A program made the position numbers and the translations under genes. From positions 1-64,000 of the forward strand of contig VZRZ01006468.1 in assembly GCA_013398175.1 (NCBI GenBank): 64,000 nucleotides of DNA. The letters are read 5' to 3'. This document shows positions 37,406 to 49,190 of the stretch, one piece after another; position 1 is the stretch's first letter, and every line of letters begins with the position of its first letter. This DNA comes from Climacteris rufus (taxonomy: Eukaryota; Chordata; Aves; Passeriformes; Climacteridae). The notes below the pieces were generated by a model that saw only the letters and a list, made by a program, of their open reading frames with translations, made no database searches and had not been told where the DNA came from.

Positions 37406-40080
37406 GAATCCATGTAAAACAAATATTCTAAATCTTCACCTTTTCATTCTTATGAGTTTTCTAATTCTCCTTTCACTAGAGATAAACCACTAGTTTAAAG
37501 TAATCAGAAAAGAGTGGAATACATTCCTTATGATCTGTAGTCTGTAAAAAAATCTCCCCTCAAAATGTTTCCTCAAAGTCCATAATATTTTTTATAATTG
37601 ACCAAACATAATTTTTATAGCTGGCTCACCTACTAATGAAGCTGACATAACAACTGACTTTATTCAAAGTAGTGGGACCAAACACACAAGCTGATCATTC
37701 ATATCTTGGCCCTAAATGGGATGGCCTTTTTCTCTCCAATGCTTATATCATAGTTCCCCTGTGACTTCCATCCTTATTGGCTCAGATCTGGGAAGGAAAC
37801 TGGATGTTGACCTACTGGACAGGTGATTTATAGCAAGATCTTCTTGTGCAATTTCAGAAGCAGGCTCTACTCTGTTGCAGAGTTTAGGTAGTGGTAGTTT
37901 TGTGATTAGAATGTAGATGTAAATTAACACTGTGCCAAGTTACAAACTGAGTCAACAGAGCAGCAGTTATTTGAACCTGAGAAAAGAAATTGAAGATTCA
38001 AACCATATTAAAAAATATCCAAACCAAAACAAGCATTCATATTAGAGCATGAATGAAAGACGTGGAACTGAGTCTCTTTTTGACAGGTCTTTTTCTCCAG
38101 ACGCTTCAGCTGCAATTCTATATGCTCAACTAAAACATATTTTACACATAAAATTATCTTGTGTACAGAATATGAAAACAGACATTAATATGAACAAAAC
38201 AGATAACTGCAGTGCTCAGTGCTCTTTACATACAGATACCCATTGTGTTCATACCCTAAGTCTATTTCTGCTAAATGGACTGTGAAAATCAATAGCAAAC
38301 TCCATTTGCTAAATAACACTTGTAAGCTCTGACTTGGCTAAGGAAATCTGGACTCAAATTGTTTGTGCAAACCTAACAGCAAGAGCTCCACGGAAATTCT
38401 TAATTCTTGCCATGTGGTCACGAGCAGGCAGCTTTGAAAGGCCAAAGTAATCTTGACATCTGCATTTCTGAACTTGCACCTGTGCATAAAAAATAATAAA
38501 AATCAAAATTTAGCCAACAGGCAAGAGGTTTTCCCTAAATAAGTTATGAGAAATAATTCAATTATGCTTAGCAATTGTGCTGCTGAAGATACAGCCTTTT
38601 GAATAAACCAATGCAATCTGAATATGGCAATTTCTTTTCAGGAATCAATGTGCTTGGTGATATGACTTCTAGCTCTCTCACAAAGCTGTTACAATGCTAA
38701 AATCAGATGCACCCTCTTAATATTTTCTGTATTGTTTATCAGCTGGGTGCTGAAATAGCCTGCAGGTTCTGACAGTGACCAGAAAAAGCCACTGGTACAA
38801 ATAAAGTAATTTCAGCAGAACAAGTGTTTTGCTCTAACAGTAAGGACTGCCAATCACCTAGAGCTTTAGCACAATTCCCTGTGCCAGCATATTCCTTAAA
38901 AAGTCCAAACAGGGATATCTATAAGGCAAAAAGTCATTTTGGCACAAATAATTTCTCATTTGGGAAACTGATTAAAGCAACACTGGGCAGCATTAATTGC
39001 CTCTACTGGGGGGCTGAAATTGTTAGTAGCGACACAAAAGGAAGAGCTAGAGACACCTGTTTCCAGGATCAGAGAGAAGGAAGGAAGGAAGGAAGGCAAG
39101 ACCCCCCTTCTTTATTTTTTATATCCATTTGGAAATCACTACTCATTGGAGGAAATCAGTTCTTCCTCCCTCAATTACAGTGGTCAAAGGAAATGTCCAT
39201 CAAAGTTTTGTGTCCATGAGAAAGGAATGTAAATGATAAGATACAGGTACAATAACATAGCTATGTTTACAGAAAGGAACTGTGTGAAACTAGCTACAAA
39301 GAGAGTAAAAATATTCAACTTCAAAAAGCAGGGCAACACTGAACTCACTGTACCTTTACTACTGCAGCTACAATGGCTCCACTGTAGATAAATAAATAAG
39401 TGCTCAAATAAACTGCTCTCAAGGCCTTTAGCACGGTGGCAGGACAGCCTGGGCAGATTCTCCAACGCTCCATGAGGAGGGGTGAGGATTAACTTTGGAA
39501 GGCTGTGTTCCTGACTGATACAGCAGGACCACAAGAACAGAGCACACTCTGGAAAGGCTTGCTGGGGATACCCTCTGTCCTGTGTGCTGGCTCTCCGTCC
39601 TCAGGGGTCAGAGACGGCCCCTGGTTTGCACAACCATCTCTGCTTTCAGCATGCTGATGCTCTAGCCTTGTTCCTTGTCTGTGCTTGAAAGGTACAACCA
39701 GAACTTCTGCTCTTTCATTTCCAGCTTAATTTTTAAGAATTTTTTTTTTAAATCAGGTAAAAAATTTTCTAAACCAGACCTGACTTCAGTTAGTGCCAAA
39801 TTCTACTTTTAAATACTGGTGTACCATCTCTGAGTACAAAAGCTGGCCATATTATGTTTTTGCTGCTTACCAGTTAGCCAGGGTCGACCCGAGCTTTTCT
39901 TGACCCTGAACCAAGCATGAGCAAATGACCCTTTTGAACTTTGGGAGGGAAAAGGGCCAAAAAAAAAAAAAAAAAGGAACACGCTACCCCCCCCCCAATT
40001 TTACAAAAGTTTCCAGCAATTTAATAAAGTAACAAATCATAAAAGACACTGCTCATCTGTTTGCAAGTGAAAGCGCAATT
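37406..40080. other. Intergenic region between CR1 copy and ARFGEF1 CpG island
   Basis: AT-rich DNA with no recognised exon. A (GGAA)n run lies at about 39076-39096. An A-run (39959-39975) followed closely by a ten-base C-run (39987-39996) lies just upstream of the CpG island. Nothing else can be named. Confidence 0.75.
39076..39096. repeat. (GGAA)n microsatellite
   Basis: About five tandem gaag/ggaa units. In principle an array of ETS-core words, but short and with no other regulatory context. Confidence 0.85.
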
Positions 40081-40254
40081 TTAATCATTTTTTTCAATGC
40101 TTTGTGCTCTCCGGTGCACGTGCAGTGGGAATAAACGCGGGATGACAGCGTTTTGCAGCCGGAGGATGCAGGCGGTAGAAGGGCACCACGCGAACCCGCA
40201 GGTGCAGCGCTCCCGCACGCCCGAGGGAGGGTGCGGGCAGGCGGCCACAGGAGC

Positions 40255-40272
40255 GGGCGGGGCGGGGAGGGG
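40255..40272 (+). promoter_or_regulatory. G-quadruplex motif / GC-box cluster
   Basis: Four G-runs of 3, 4, 4 and 4 bases separated by single bases (ggg c gggg c gggg a gggg) form a textbook quadruplex pattern and overlap Sp1-type GC boxes. It lies in the upstream half of the CpG island. The actual fold and factor occupancy are inference. Confidence 0.6.
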
Positions 40273-40765
40273 CTGAGGGAGAGCCCCGGGGACCCCGGGC
40301 ACCTCCCACAGCCCAGCGCGATTCTCCCTCCCTCCCTCGGAGCCGGGGGCCACTCTCCGCTCGCTCCCCCGTGAGGCGCAGCGCCGGGCGCTTCTCGTCA
40401 GGGGAGGCGGCGGCCGGGGAAGGAAGGCAGGTCCTCCCCGAGGGAGGCCCCCCAGCCCCGGCGGAGCCCGCCCTTCAGGGGCAGGTAGCGCATTCTGAGG
40501 GAGCCTTCCTCCTCCTCCGTCTCCTCCTCCACCTCCTAAGGGCTGGTGGCCCGGAAGGGAAGCCCTGCCCCTCCTCCTCATTCAGCTCCCAGGTGGCAGC
40601 GGCCATCTCCGTGCCTCCCTCTCCGCTGCCTCCCGCGGCTCCGCTCCACCTGTAGCGCGGCCGCGGGGCGGGCAGAAGGCAAGTGCCCCCCGCCCTCCCG
40701 CTTCCCTCTGCCCGCCCTCCCTCCCGGGACACGGTCGCCGCTTCCTCCCGCTCCGGCTGCGGCCC

Positions 40766-40791
40766 TGACGTCGCTTCCTTCCAACATGGCG
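40766..40791 (+). promoter_or_regulatory. ARFGEF1: Core-promoter candidate: CRE-like, ETS-like and YY1-like motifs
   Basis: Within 26 bases are TGACGTC (40766-40772, CREB/ATF type), CTTCCTT (40774-40780, reverse of an ETS GGAA core) and AACATGGCG (40783-40791, close to the YY1 consensus). YY1 sites with an embedded ATG commonly sit just downstream of start sites in CpG-island housekeeping promoters, so transcription may begin close to here, leaving a leader of roughly 370 bases. Motif matches are seen; the start site is inference. Confidence 0.45.
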
Positions 40792-40830
40792 AGGGCAGGT
40801 TGTTGCTGCGGCCGCCGCCGCCGCCGCTGA
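40786..40830 (+). promoter_or_regulatory. Upstream ORF 1 (14 codons plus stop) in ARFGEF1 leader
   Basis: An ATG at 40786 in strong start context (A at -3, G at +4) opens a 14-codon frame, MARAGCCCGRRRRR, ended by TGA at 40828-40830. The poly-Arg tail is encoded by a (CGC)n run. If the mRNA starts upstream of 40786, this uORF would precede the weak-context main start and could lower its translation. Whether it is in the transcript is not known from sequence, since the ATG lies inside a YY1-like motif that may mark the start site itself. Confidence 0.45.
40810..40827. repeat. (GCC)n / (CGC)n trinucleotide run
   Basis: Six perfect units in the probable 5' leader of ARFGEF1, in the unstable-trinucleotide class but short. 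Confidence 0.9.
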
Positions 40831-40868
40831 TGGAGGCGGGCGCGGGCCGGGGGCGGCTCGGGGACTGA
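40830..40868 (+). promoter_or_regulatory. Upstream ORF 2 (12 codons plus stop), overlapping the stop of uORF 1
   Basis: The sequence TGATG joins the stop of uORF 1 to a second ATG at 40830, in another frame, encoding MEAGAGRGRLGD before TGA at 40866-40868. Context is intermediate (C at -3, G at +4). No other ATG lies between it and the ARFGEF1 start at 41145, so at most two uORFs would be scanned after 40786. Confidence 0.45.
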
Positions 40869-41144
40869 CGGGCACAGTCCGCGCACACACGCATCGGGGG
40901 TGGGAGGAGAAGGGAGGAGAAGGCTTCGTCCTCCCTCAGCCGCGGGGGTTGGCTGTCGGCGCCGCCCGGGCCCACCTCAGCCTCCCCCGGGGGAGCCGCC
41001 GAGCGGGTGTCGGGACGCCCTGCGAGGGAGCCCTTCCCCCGCGCCCGCCGCGGCCCCTGGCAGCGCTCCCGGTGGGAGCGGCTGGTGCCCCGCTCTCACT
41101 TCCCCACTCCACGCTCCTCCTCCTCTCACGGCTCGATCGCGCCC

Positions 41145-41268
41145 ATGTATGAAGGGAAGAAGACGAAAAACATGTTTCTAACCCGGGCCCTGGAGAAGAT
41201 CCTGGCCGACAAGGAGGTGAAGAAGGCGCATCACTCCCAGCTGCGCAAAGCCTGCGAGGTGGCTCTAG
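41145..41268 (+). CDS. ARFGEF1: ARFGEF1 first coding exon (BIG1, ARF guanine nucleotide exchange factor 1)
   Basis: An ATG at 41145 opens 41 codons plus one base, ending at a GT donor (gtgagg, 41269). The peptide begins MYEGKKTKNMFLTRALEKIL and continues through ADKEVKKAHHSQLRKACEV, which I recognise as the N-terminus of BIG1. This is the start of the DCB (dimerisation and cyclophilin-binding) domain. The full protein, about 1,850 residues in human, activates ARF1 and ARF3 at the trans-Golgi network and endosomes through a Sec7 domain encoded by later exons and is blocked by brefeldin A. Upstream the frame stays open for some codons but offers no ATG, so this start is chosen, in agreement with the known protein. 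Start context is weak (C at -3, T at +4). The exon 2 continuation was not found in the window. Confidence 0.97.
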
Positions 41269-41576
41269 GTGAGGCGCAGCCCGGGCGGGCAGGGAAGGGG
41301 CGGCCAGAGGTCGGGGTGCGCTCCGGGGCCCGCTTTGCCTGTGCGTGCTTGTGTTGCAGGGGGGCTGTGGGGCTTCTGCGGGAATGAGGCAGAGGGGCTG
41401 CCCGGCAGGGAAGGGCCGGGGGAGGTGGGGCTGCGGGCTGAGCCGTGGCACAGGTTTGGGTCGTGCTGCACAGCCCCCGCCGGTGTGGGCGCCCTGGGCT
41501 GCGGGCGAGCATCGCCCCTGGCCGGGAGCGGCCCCGTGCTGACAGCGGCGGCGAGGGCGCTGCGGCGCCCGGCGGG

Positions 41577-41616
41577 CTCTCCTCCTCCTCCTTCTCCTCC
41601 TCCTCCTCCTCCTCCC
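41577..41616. repeat. (CTC)n / (CCT)n trinucleotide run
   Basis: About 13 units of a CCT/CTC repeat with one interruption (ctt), just inside ARFGEF1 intron 1. It is a polypurine-polypyrimidine tract that could form a triplex. Confidence 0.9.
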
Positions 41617-41940
41617 CGCTCGCAGGATGAATAGGCAGAGACGGAGCTGAGCTGAGCTGACCTGGAAGCAGACGGCCGGCGGGGAGGGAGCAGGTGACAG
41701 GCAGCGGTGAGGGAGGAGGGACGGGTGCGAAAGCGGGGGTGGCGGAGAGCGAGAGACAATGACACCAGGCCACGTTTGGAGCTGGTGGCCTTCCGGAGCC
41801 GGGAGGAAGGCTTGAACGGGGAGAGGATCGTCCGGGAGATGTGCGAGGAAGAGCCTTAGCTGAGTCGTTCCTGGTAGATGAGCAGCTGATAGGGAAGGGG
41901 GCTTCCTTCATGCATGGCAGAGCTGGAGCTGCCACGGAAG

Positions 41941-42005
41941 ATCACAGAATCACGTAGTTTTTAGGGTTGGAAGGGATCTCTGGAGATCATCTAGTCCAAC
42001 CCCCG
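41941..42005 (-). mobile_element. CR1 LINE 3'-end fragment
   Basis: On the minus strand the sequence reads ggttggactagatgatctcc, then a pyrimidine-rich ccttccaaccc segment and the terminal decamers (attctgtgat), the hallmark end of avian CR1 elements. Only about 65 bases remain, an extreme 5' truncation. It lies in ARFGEF1 intron 1 just past the CpG island, in antisense to the gene. Confidence 0.9.
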
Positions 42006-45000
42006 TGTTGTTGGGTTCCCAGGATGTGGGAACGTTTGCCCGCTTCGGGCCGAGAGAGGGGTGTTGGGTTTGTAGTTGCAGCCGTGTCAGTGCCATCGCG
42101 CCTGAGAGCGTGAGCGAAGTGCGGTGCTGGATGGTACAAAGCACATGGACACATCCAATAGCAGGCAGCTCAAAAGGACAACTTGGGCTTCACAAATCTG
42201 ACATGATTAGTACAGGCGGGGCTTGAACCTATCTGGCAAAATATTGACATATTTATTGAAAGACTTCTGGAGAAAGACCTGTTTTATTTAATTAATATGT
42301 AAATGGATTATGTCCCTCCTTTTCTGGTGTAATTGTTACTGTTTTGAAGATAATTATCTCCATTTCATACAGTAATAATGTCTGTTTAAATTGATTTTTT
42401 TGAAGAGATAACATTAAACAGGAACTTGCTTGTTTTAAAAATGAATATAAGTAATTTCAAGCTGTTCTTTTGTCATTCTATTTATTTGTATGTTACTCTG
42501 CTTACTTAAAAAAAAATCCTTTTCTTTGTCTATGAGAGATCCTGACAAAGGGAGGGGCAGAAATAACCATAGTTCAGCTATTTATTTCTTCTTAATTAAA
42601 ATTGATGAGAAAGGAGTTTTGTCTTACATTTATCATTTATCACTAGAGTGGTTAAAATAATCATACAATTTATGCAGCTGGGATTAAACTGATAACCCTT
42701 TGACCCTTCTGCTGACTTTAGACTGTGTGTTCAAGTTAGAAAAAAAACAGAGAAATGTTTTTTTGTTGTTAAACTGAATTTATATTCAGCCTGTATATCT
42801 TGCATAGAATTAGACACTGGTATTAATCTTGTGTTTTTGCTATACTTTTTTGCAGTAGCTTAATCTGTTTTAAGTATCATCCAGATCCTTTCAAGCATGG
42901 CTCCATTGTGTTACACAGATTATAAAGCAAACCCTCTAGACTGTACAATTTGTATCTTATGTCATATAAACTGATTTGTGCAAGGAGATCCTCAAGCACA
43001 CATCCTAGTGATTTCTATCCTACAGCTTCATTGAAACCTTCTCCTGTGGATCTGATTGTGTGATTAAATAGGAAGACAATACGTTGTGGGCATAAAAACC
43101 GTTAAAGGAGGAAAGAAGAAATACAAGGTTGTGTGTACTACCTGATCTATATAGAAGGGCTTCATGAACTGGAAAAGCATCAGACATGATGTACTCTGTG
43201 TTAACTATCATAGAGTCTTACTGAAATAATTATTTTGGTTGCAGCACAACAAAATACAGTTGGTGATTGCAAATATAGTGTGGTCCATTGTCCGGTTTTG
43301 TGTGTGGTCGACTCCTAATTCAGAAGTGGCAATATGTAACTCTTGAGTGGAGTAGTGCTCGTGTCAGTCTATAAAAAGCTTTTCAGAGAAGAGTACACAT
43401 CCATGTTTCACAGTTGGGGCAATTGGATATTAAAGCTGAGCTGCAATTTTTGTAGCAGTGTTGGAAATGGGATGCACATGCTATGTTCTGTCCATGTAGC
43501 TCCTCGTCTGTTGAGACTGCTCTTCAACTGGATGCTTCTTTGCCACCTTAATCAAGGAGTACAGACTTCTTATTCCTGAAAAATTGCTTTCTTTTGGGAA
43601 GCAGCAACATTAGTGATAAAACATTACTAAAATAGTAATGTAGAATTGAATTTAATTTGGTGCTAACTCTGGCAAAGCCTAACTTTACAGTTTTATTGGA
43701 TTTTTTTAAATGGTTGTTAAATAAAAAGCAGCTTTTAAGTATAATGGCAGTGCTGCCATATCCTCAAATCAACATCTTTTTATTTCAGTCTTAATATTTA
43801 ATTGATTAGTCTGCACTGAAGTTATCTGATTAATATAAAACTGTGCCATTAAGATTTTTTTTCCCAACTGCATGACTGTACTAAAATGTTGCTTATTATT
43901 TACTACTCCTAAGTCAGATCTTCTAATTAGTAATTGTTACTAATTCAGGCTTTTTTGTTTCATTTTCTAAATCAACTATTTACGTTGTTTTGTTTGTATA
44001 AAATGGTCTGCTATTGGTGTATTTGAGAAACAAGCAAGCAATGACCAGAAATACAGTATTCCTGTACAACAGGCAAGCGAATTGCAGCTCTGCTTTTTAG
44101 ATTGACGTTTAGAAGCAGTATTTTAGGAATCTTTAATTATCGCCCTTTGTGATTTTTAATCCCCATATATTTTTCTTATAAATCTGTGCTGTTGCATTCC
44201 ATTAAGATTATACATCATCTGGTTATGATTTGTGAATTCCTGGGGACAAGAACCTTGCAACATTTCTGGTGTATGTTACTGTGGCAGTCTGACCTCTGAA
44301 CATGTGTTAAGATGAGGTCCTTCTAGTGTGACCATTTTTCTAGTGTATTAGAAGATAGCAAAATATTGACTAAGTATTGCAACCTGAATTCTGGATGTTC
44401 TTTGGCTTTTTAATAGGGCTAAAATTAAGCCTGATACGCATAGCATCTTGTATTTGATGATTCACAAGGTTGTGTCTGGATTAATACAGAACGGCTGAGT
44501 TTAATTTAACACTGTCCTTTCTGAAAGGTATTGTCTCTAGGTAGAAAACATTTCTTTGGTCACCTAATGAAATACAGCTAATTTAGAACTTTGTATTGTT
44601 TACTTGCATAGCAACAATTCTTAATCTGTGTAAGGAATTAGCTTATCCTTAAAACTGCCCACTTGCAGAAAGCATCAGGCAGCAAGCTGTCAGCAGGATT
44701 AGGTCTAGAAGCTCCTTTTCCAGCGAGTTACCTCCCCTGCTGTTTCTGTATTGGTTTTCAGCCACGTTACAGACTAGGAAACTCTACTCTAAACATACTG
44801 TGTTTGCATAATCCATGAAAGGTCTTGGGGGGAAACATCCTCGTCTGAACATAAAGTTTTTAACAGACCGACCAAAAACTGTTAATGATTTGTGTCAGAA
44901 TCTGGAGCGTGGATTTGTCTGCTGGAATGGTGGTTTCACAGGACCAAGCTGAGCAAACCAGAATTCCCTGCTTGTATAAAGTCTGCTAGTTCAGCTGCAA

Positions 45001-48000
45001 ATCAGGAGTCAAGCAACTCTTCCATAAAGCTCCAAACCACAAGTAATATGGATATGTACCTGGTATGTATTCTAAAGAAAAGTGTGCATGTGCTGCTCGG
45101 ACTTCTGAAACTACCAACTGAAGAGGGCTGACACTTAGTTTTAAAACTTTCTTTAGTGCTCCTGTTTATTTTAGTCTGTCATGCAAGGATCCTGCTGGAT
45201 GATGTAGGTCTCATGCAGTGTGAAAGTAACAGCTCCATTCAGTTTGTGCTGCCATTCCATGTGTGTAGGTTGATGAAACAGCAGGCTGTAATTAAGGGCT
45301 GAACCTTAGTTTCTCTGAAAACAGGTAATGTTTGGAGTAGAATTTACCCAGAGGTGTCAAGATTCATCTATGTCCTTACCTGTGCAGGTCTGTAAATGGC
45401 CTTTCGCCCACTTATATTTTTCTGTGTCTCCTTTTACCCTTCCTAGTTTCATCTTGTGTCCTTCACATATACAAACAATTGTGATATATGTATTAGAATG
45501 AGTTTGGTTAACAGTGAATACAGAAATGTGTATATGTGTTGGAAACTCTGGGTGCATTGGAAAATACCTTTCGAAACTATCATGAACAGGTAAAAATGCA
45601 TTTTGAAGATCATTATCATGTTACTGTGCTGAACTTAATTTTACTGGAGAAGTTGTGAATGCGTGTTTGTATTTTGGATAGGGCTGTTCTTGGTAGGCTG
45701 CCTTTCATTTTTCATGAAAATCTGTTGTCCTATTTTAGAAACTGAAGGTCAGAATTTTTGGAGTTTTTTCTATGCTGAATACAGGGAGATTGGTATTGCA
45801 ATATTTGTTGTCTGCATGTGCTATAGGCATTTATTTTCACAATGTACAAGACACTGTTGTCGATACAAAATTTCTTTTCTGGTTGTAATTGTCTTCTAAA
45901 AAAACACTTTGAAGTGAGAAAGGAAAGATAAATGGAGATTTCGTGCTAGTAAAAACCAAGATGTATATTTAAAGAAAACCAAACAACAACAAAAACCAAA
46001 AAACCTTGAAAATGACAGTTGCCCTTCCTTCCTTTTGCTTGCTTTAATAAGCTTGGGTTTTAACTAGCAGGCTTTCAGTGTGGTTAAGATCTCATCTCCT
46101 TTTGCAAAGATATAAAACTTGGCTTGGTAACAGTCAGGTTTGGTTGGCCCTGTAAACTGTTTTCCCGGTTGCCTTCAGCATTTGATATGTCAGGTGCTGT
46201 TTATGTAAAATTTATGGGGATAATTTAAGAAAAGTTGTGTGTAGTGGGATATTTTATTGTTTCAAATGTAATCAGATCTTGCCTGTGCAGAATGGCAATG
46301 CTGATGAGATTTAATGTCTTTTGAGAAAGGGCGTGGTTGGCAGGGTGCATGTAAAAACACTGTGGTAGAAAACAAGGTGGATTGCATCTGGGTTGGAAAA
46401 ATGGTAATGGAGAATGCATATCAAATACTTGATTTTTGACTTGGAAGTTAAAAATGGTATTTCTTTTAGGCAACTTTGACTTTATTTTGTAACATGTTCA
46501 GTCAAAGCCTTTGCAATTTTGAAAGTTTTAACATTGATTTTCACTATCTTTTAAAATTTAATTTTGAAAGATTTCGACACATCTTTGTGACACAAGACAG
46601 CTTTTAAATGCCTCTGTTTTGCTGCGTATTTTAGAGCCCTAATTGGAATGTTGAAGCTTAAAATGAGAAGTTGTTGCCTTGTGACTAGAATGCATCTATT
46701 TCTTGTAAGAACTATCTTTACTGTTTTGTGGGGGTTTGTTCTAGTTGATTTTTTTTCCTATACCCTTTTCCAGTGCATTACTGCTGTAACTGTTATCTTT
46801 TCCTTTCTGCTCTTGGTTCTTGTCTCCAGTTAACCACTGTGTAATTCATTCAGGGTGACAACAGTGTCTGTTCTTACAGGCCTTCTTCATATACAATTGA
46901 AAAAAAATTAGCTTGACTGTTGACATCAGTTGTACATTCCAGACTTTTTCTAGAATCCTTCAGAGAACAATTGGTATTGAGGTAGTATTTTAATAATATG
47001 TTCTAAATATGTTAACTTGTGCAGTTGTCAGGAAGGATTTTGGGGTTTTTAGAGAGGGAAGCATCAGCCGGTGGTTTTCTAGTCACTCTCTCCTGTTCTT
47101 GGCCAACATCCTAGCTGAAATCTTGGATTTAGAAAGATGAGGAAGACTTTTCTTTTTGGGGGGCACCTAGCTGTCAGTTTGGGGTTTTTATTGGTGTTCA
47201 TATTTTTATCAGGTTGCTGATTAGTTTGTACTTTAAATGGATGCTGCCAGGAACCTGAGAAGAAGAGAGACTTGCAAACTTGTACATGACTCTCATTCAA
47301 TTCTGCAGCAGTCAGTGGTAGATCAGTGACTCAAACAGGCACGGGAAAAGAGTTTTGTGTTTTCAACATCCAGCTGGAGAGCTTTCCTGTGTGGTGTATA
47401 AATCGGTGGTTTGCAGGAAAAAATACTGTGGTCTGTGAAAGACAGCTACTGTCAGTGGAGCATTATAGGCTTGGAGGGACTTGGGAAACAGCTCTGCAGA
47501 TTTTGAGGAAGGAGGGAGGTACCATGGAAATGGAGTTGAGTAAGAAGTTTGATAATTTTTATCTGTTAAAGGAGTCAGACCTCTACTGTGGGTGTTCAAA
47601 AACCAAAAATAATGTGTAGTAGCTGTGCTAGTCAGATGCATACAGACGAAGAAGTATTCTGTGCAGTTCTTCTCAAAAAGTAAATAGTAGAAGAAACTAT
47701 AGGTTACTCCTAGGCAAAACAGACCTTTAAGAAAAATCACACACAAGAAGTCTCCAAACTACCAGGGAAAACATAAAATGCTTCTGTGACATTTCATGGA
47801 AAGAGAATATTGTACAAGGATAATTGAACAAATGGTAGCTGGTGTTGCTATGTAAAGCACTTCATGTGGTAACCTAAAATGAAGAAGAAAAAAAAAAACC
47901 CCAAATCTACCAAATAAACTCCCCCCACTCCCAGCCTATATATTTTATAGATCCTGTAATGGAATGCAGGGGAGTGTTACATAAAAATATCTGTTTTGAG

Positions 48001-48079
48001 GAATGAATAAAGTAGATGATACTTTGCTGTCCGTTTTTAGTATAAATGTAAAGAAATTCTAAAAATAGGTCTGTCAAGA

Positions 48080-48310
48080 CCCAAGAGTTTGAAATACCTG
48101 GCAGAATTCCCTTATTGATTTCTAATCAATCTTGGGACACTGGAAAAATTCCAAAGGACTGGAACACATCTGCTACTGTGCCAGCATTGTTCCAAGGATG
48201 AATAGGATGACCTAGGTAATTGCTAGTGTATTGGCTTAATGATGATCCCAGGCAAAGTGGTGGAGTGACTGATACAGACGTGAGTGAGAACAGAATTGAC
48301 AGCAAGGATT
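48080..48310 (+). mobile_element. Decayed LINE reverse-transcriptase fragment (CR1/L3-like)
   Basis: Translation of the + strand gives PLLISNQSWDTGKIPKDW and then TVPALF, and after a frame change DDLGNC.CIGLMMIPGK followed by VVE.LIQT. These match the order of the CR1/L3 motif series (ISNxSWxxGKIPxDW, VVPxFKKG, DDPGNYRPxSLxSIPGKxxExLI). At least one frameshift and three stops interrupt it, so it is an old, inactive copy. Its ends are blurred; homology may extend to about 48360. Confidence 0.8.
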
Positions 48311-48561
48311 TGAGAAAGATTTAAAAATAATTTTTAAAAAAAAGGCAGACCCTCTACCAGTTTTAAGGGTTTGGGGTAGATTGTAAGGCATTTTCACTAC
48401 ATGCTAGTCTTCTGTAACTCTTACATTCTTCAGTTCTTAATTTTACATGATTAGAAGTGGAAATTGACAAACTGGTAGAAAAAGGGTTCATAAAATTTCA
48501 TTTGAATTGATAACTATTAACAAACCTTGGTGTGAGGAGTTTTTTTGTGATGGTTGCTTGA

Positions 48562-48585
48562 TTGGTTTGGTTTGGTTTGGTTTTT
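48562..48585. repeat. (TTTGG)n run
   Basis: Four to five tandem ttggt/tttgg units in ARFGEF1 intron 1. Confidence 0.85.
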
Positions 48586-49057
48586 CTCCCCCACCTGTTT
48601 TTGATGTTGCTTCTTTCCAGTCTACCCTTGGTCTTAACTTTTAGATATTCTTGGTGTTGGAGATTTTGCTTGGATTTCTTTAAGGGTTTCTGGATTGGAT
48701 GTTGTTTGCTGGTTTTCTTTAATTTGACGTTTTAAATGTATTAGTAGATGATGAGATTTCAATTGGGAAGCAGGAACTTCTGTAAGAGCTTGAAGTCTTG
48801 AGGAAGCTGAGCTCTTGTTACGATACTGTGGTCAAGAGCAGCTTGAAAGCTTGAGTAAGAAATGTGTAGGTTGGACTAACTCTGTACCTGACAGAACTTA
48901 CAGCTATTTTGTCATGCATGGGTGGGATTTTTGTCTTTTGTCTGAGCTTTTTATTTTAGAATTGTATTAACACTTTAATAGCGTAACTAGATTTTTCCAA
49001 AACCAAGTGTGTCTTTGTGTCTTTTAATAAGACTTCTAGGGCATGATTGCTCTGGAC

Positions 49058-49190
49058 TTTTTTTTCCGTTTTATTTTGTTTTGGGTTTTTTTTGTTTGTT
49101 GTGTGTGGGTTTTGTTTTGTTTTTTTTTTTGGGAGGGGGTTGTTTTTTATGACTTTAGTTCAGAAGGTTTGATTTTTATTTTTTTTTTCT
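49058..49190. repeat. T/G-rich low-complexity block
   Basis: Long T-runs interspersed with G-runs (ttttgttttggg, gggagggggttg). A 116-codon Phe-rich open frame over it is an artefact of composition. Confidence 0.9.

Larger units (their letters stand above)
40100..41760. promoter_or_regulatory. ARFGEF1: CpG island spanning the ARFGEF1 promoter and first exon
   Basis: Base composition switches abruptly from AT-rich DNA to dense G+C with frequent CpG at about 40100 and fades after about 41760. CpG is otherwise rare in the window. The island covers the region upstream of, and including, the ARFGEF1 first coding exon, as expected for a ubiquitously expressed housekeeping gene. Several GC-box words (gggcgg) occur, for example near 40255-40262. 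The many long open frames on both strands here reflect a lack of stop codons in GC-rich sequence and are not evidence of genes. CpG-island promoters often fire in both directions, so an upstream antisense transcript is possible but not shown. Confidence 0.93.

Noticed and set aside
40081..41935. Many long open frames on both strands (up to 234 codons) in the CpG island
   Set aside because: GC-rich sequence lacks stop codons; the text is Pro/Arg/Gly/Ala-rich in every frame with no family motif. Only the short ARFGEF1 exon is supported by recognisable protein and a splice donor.
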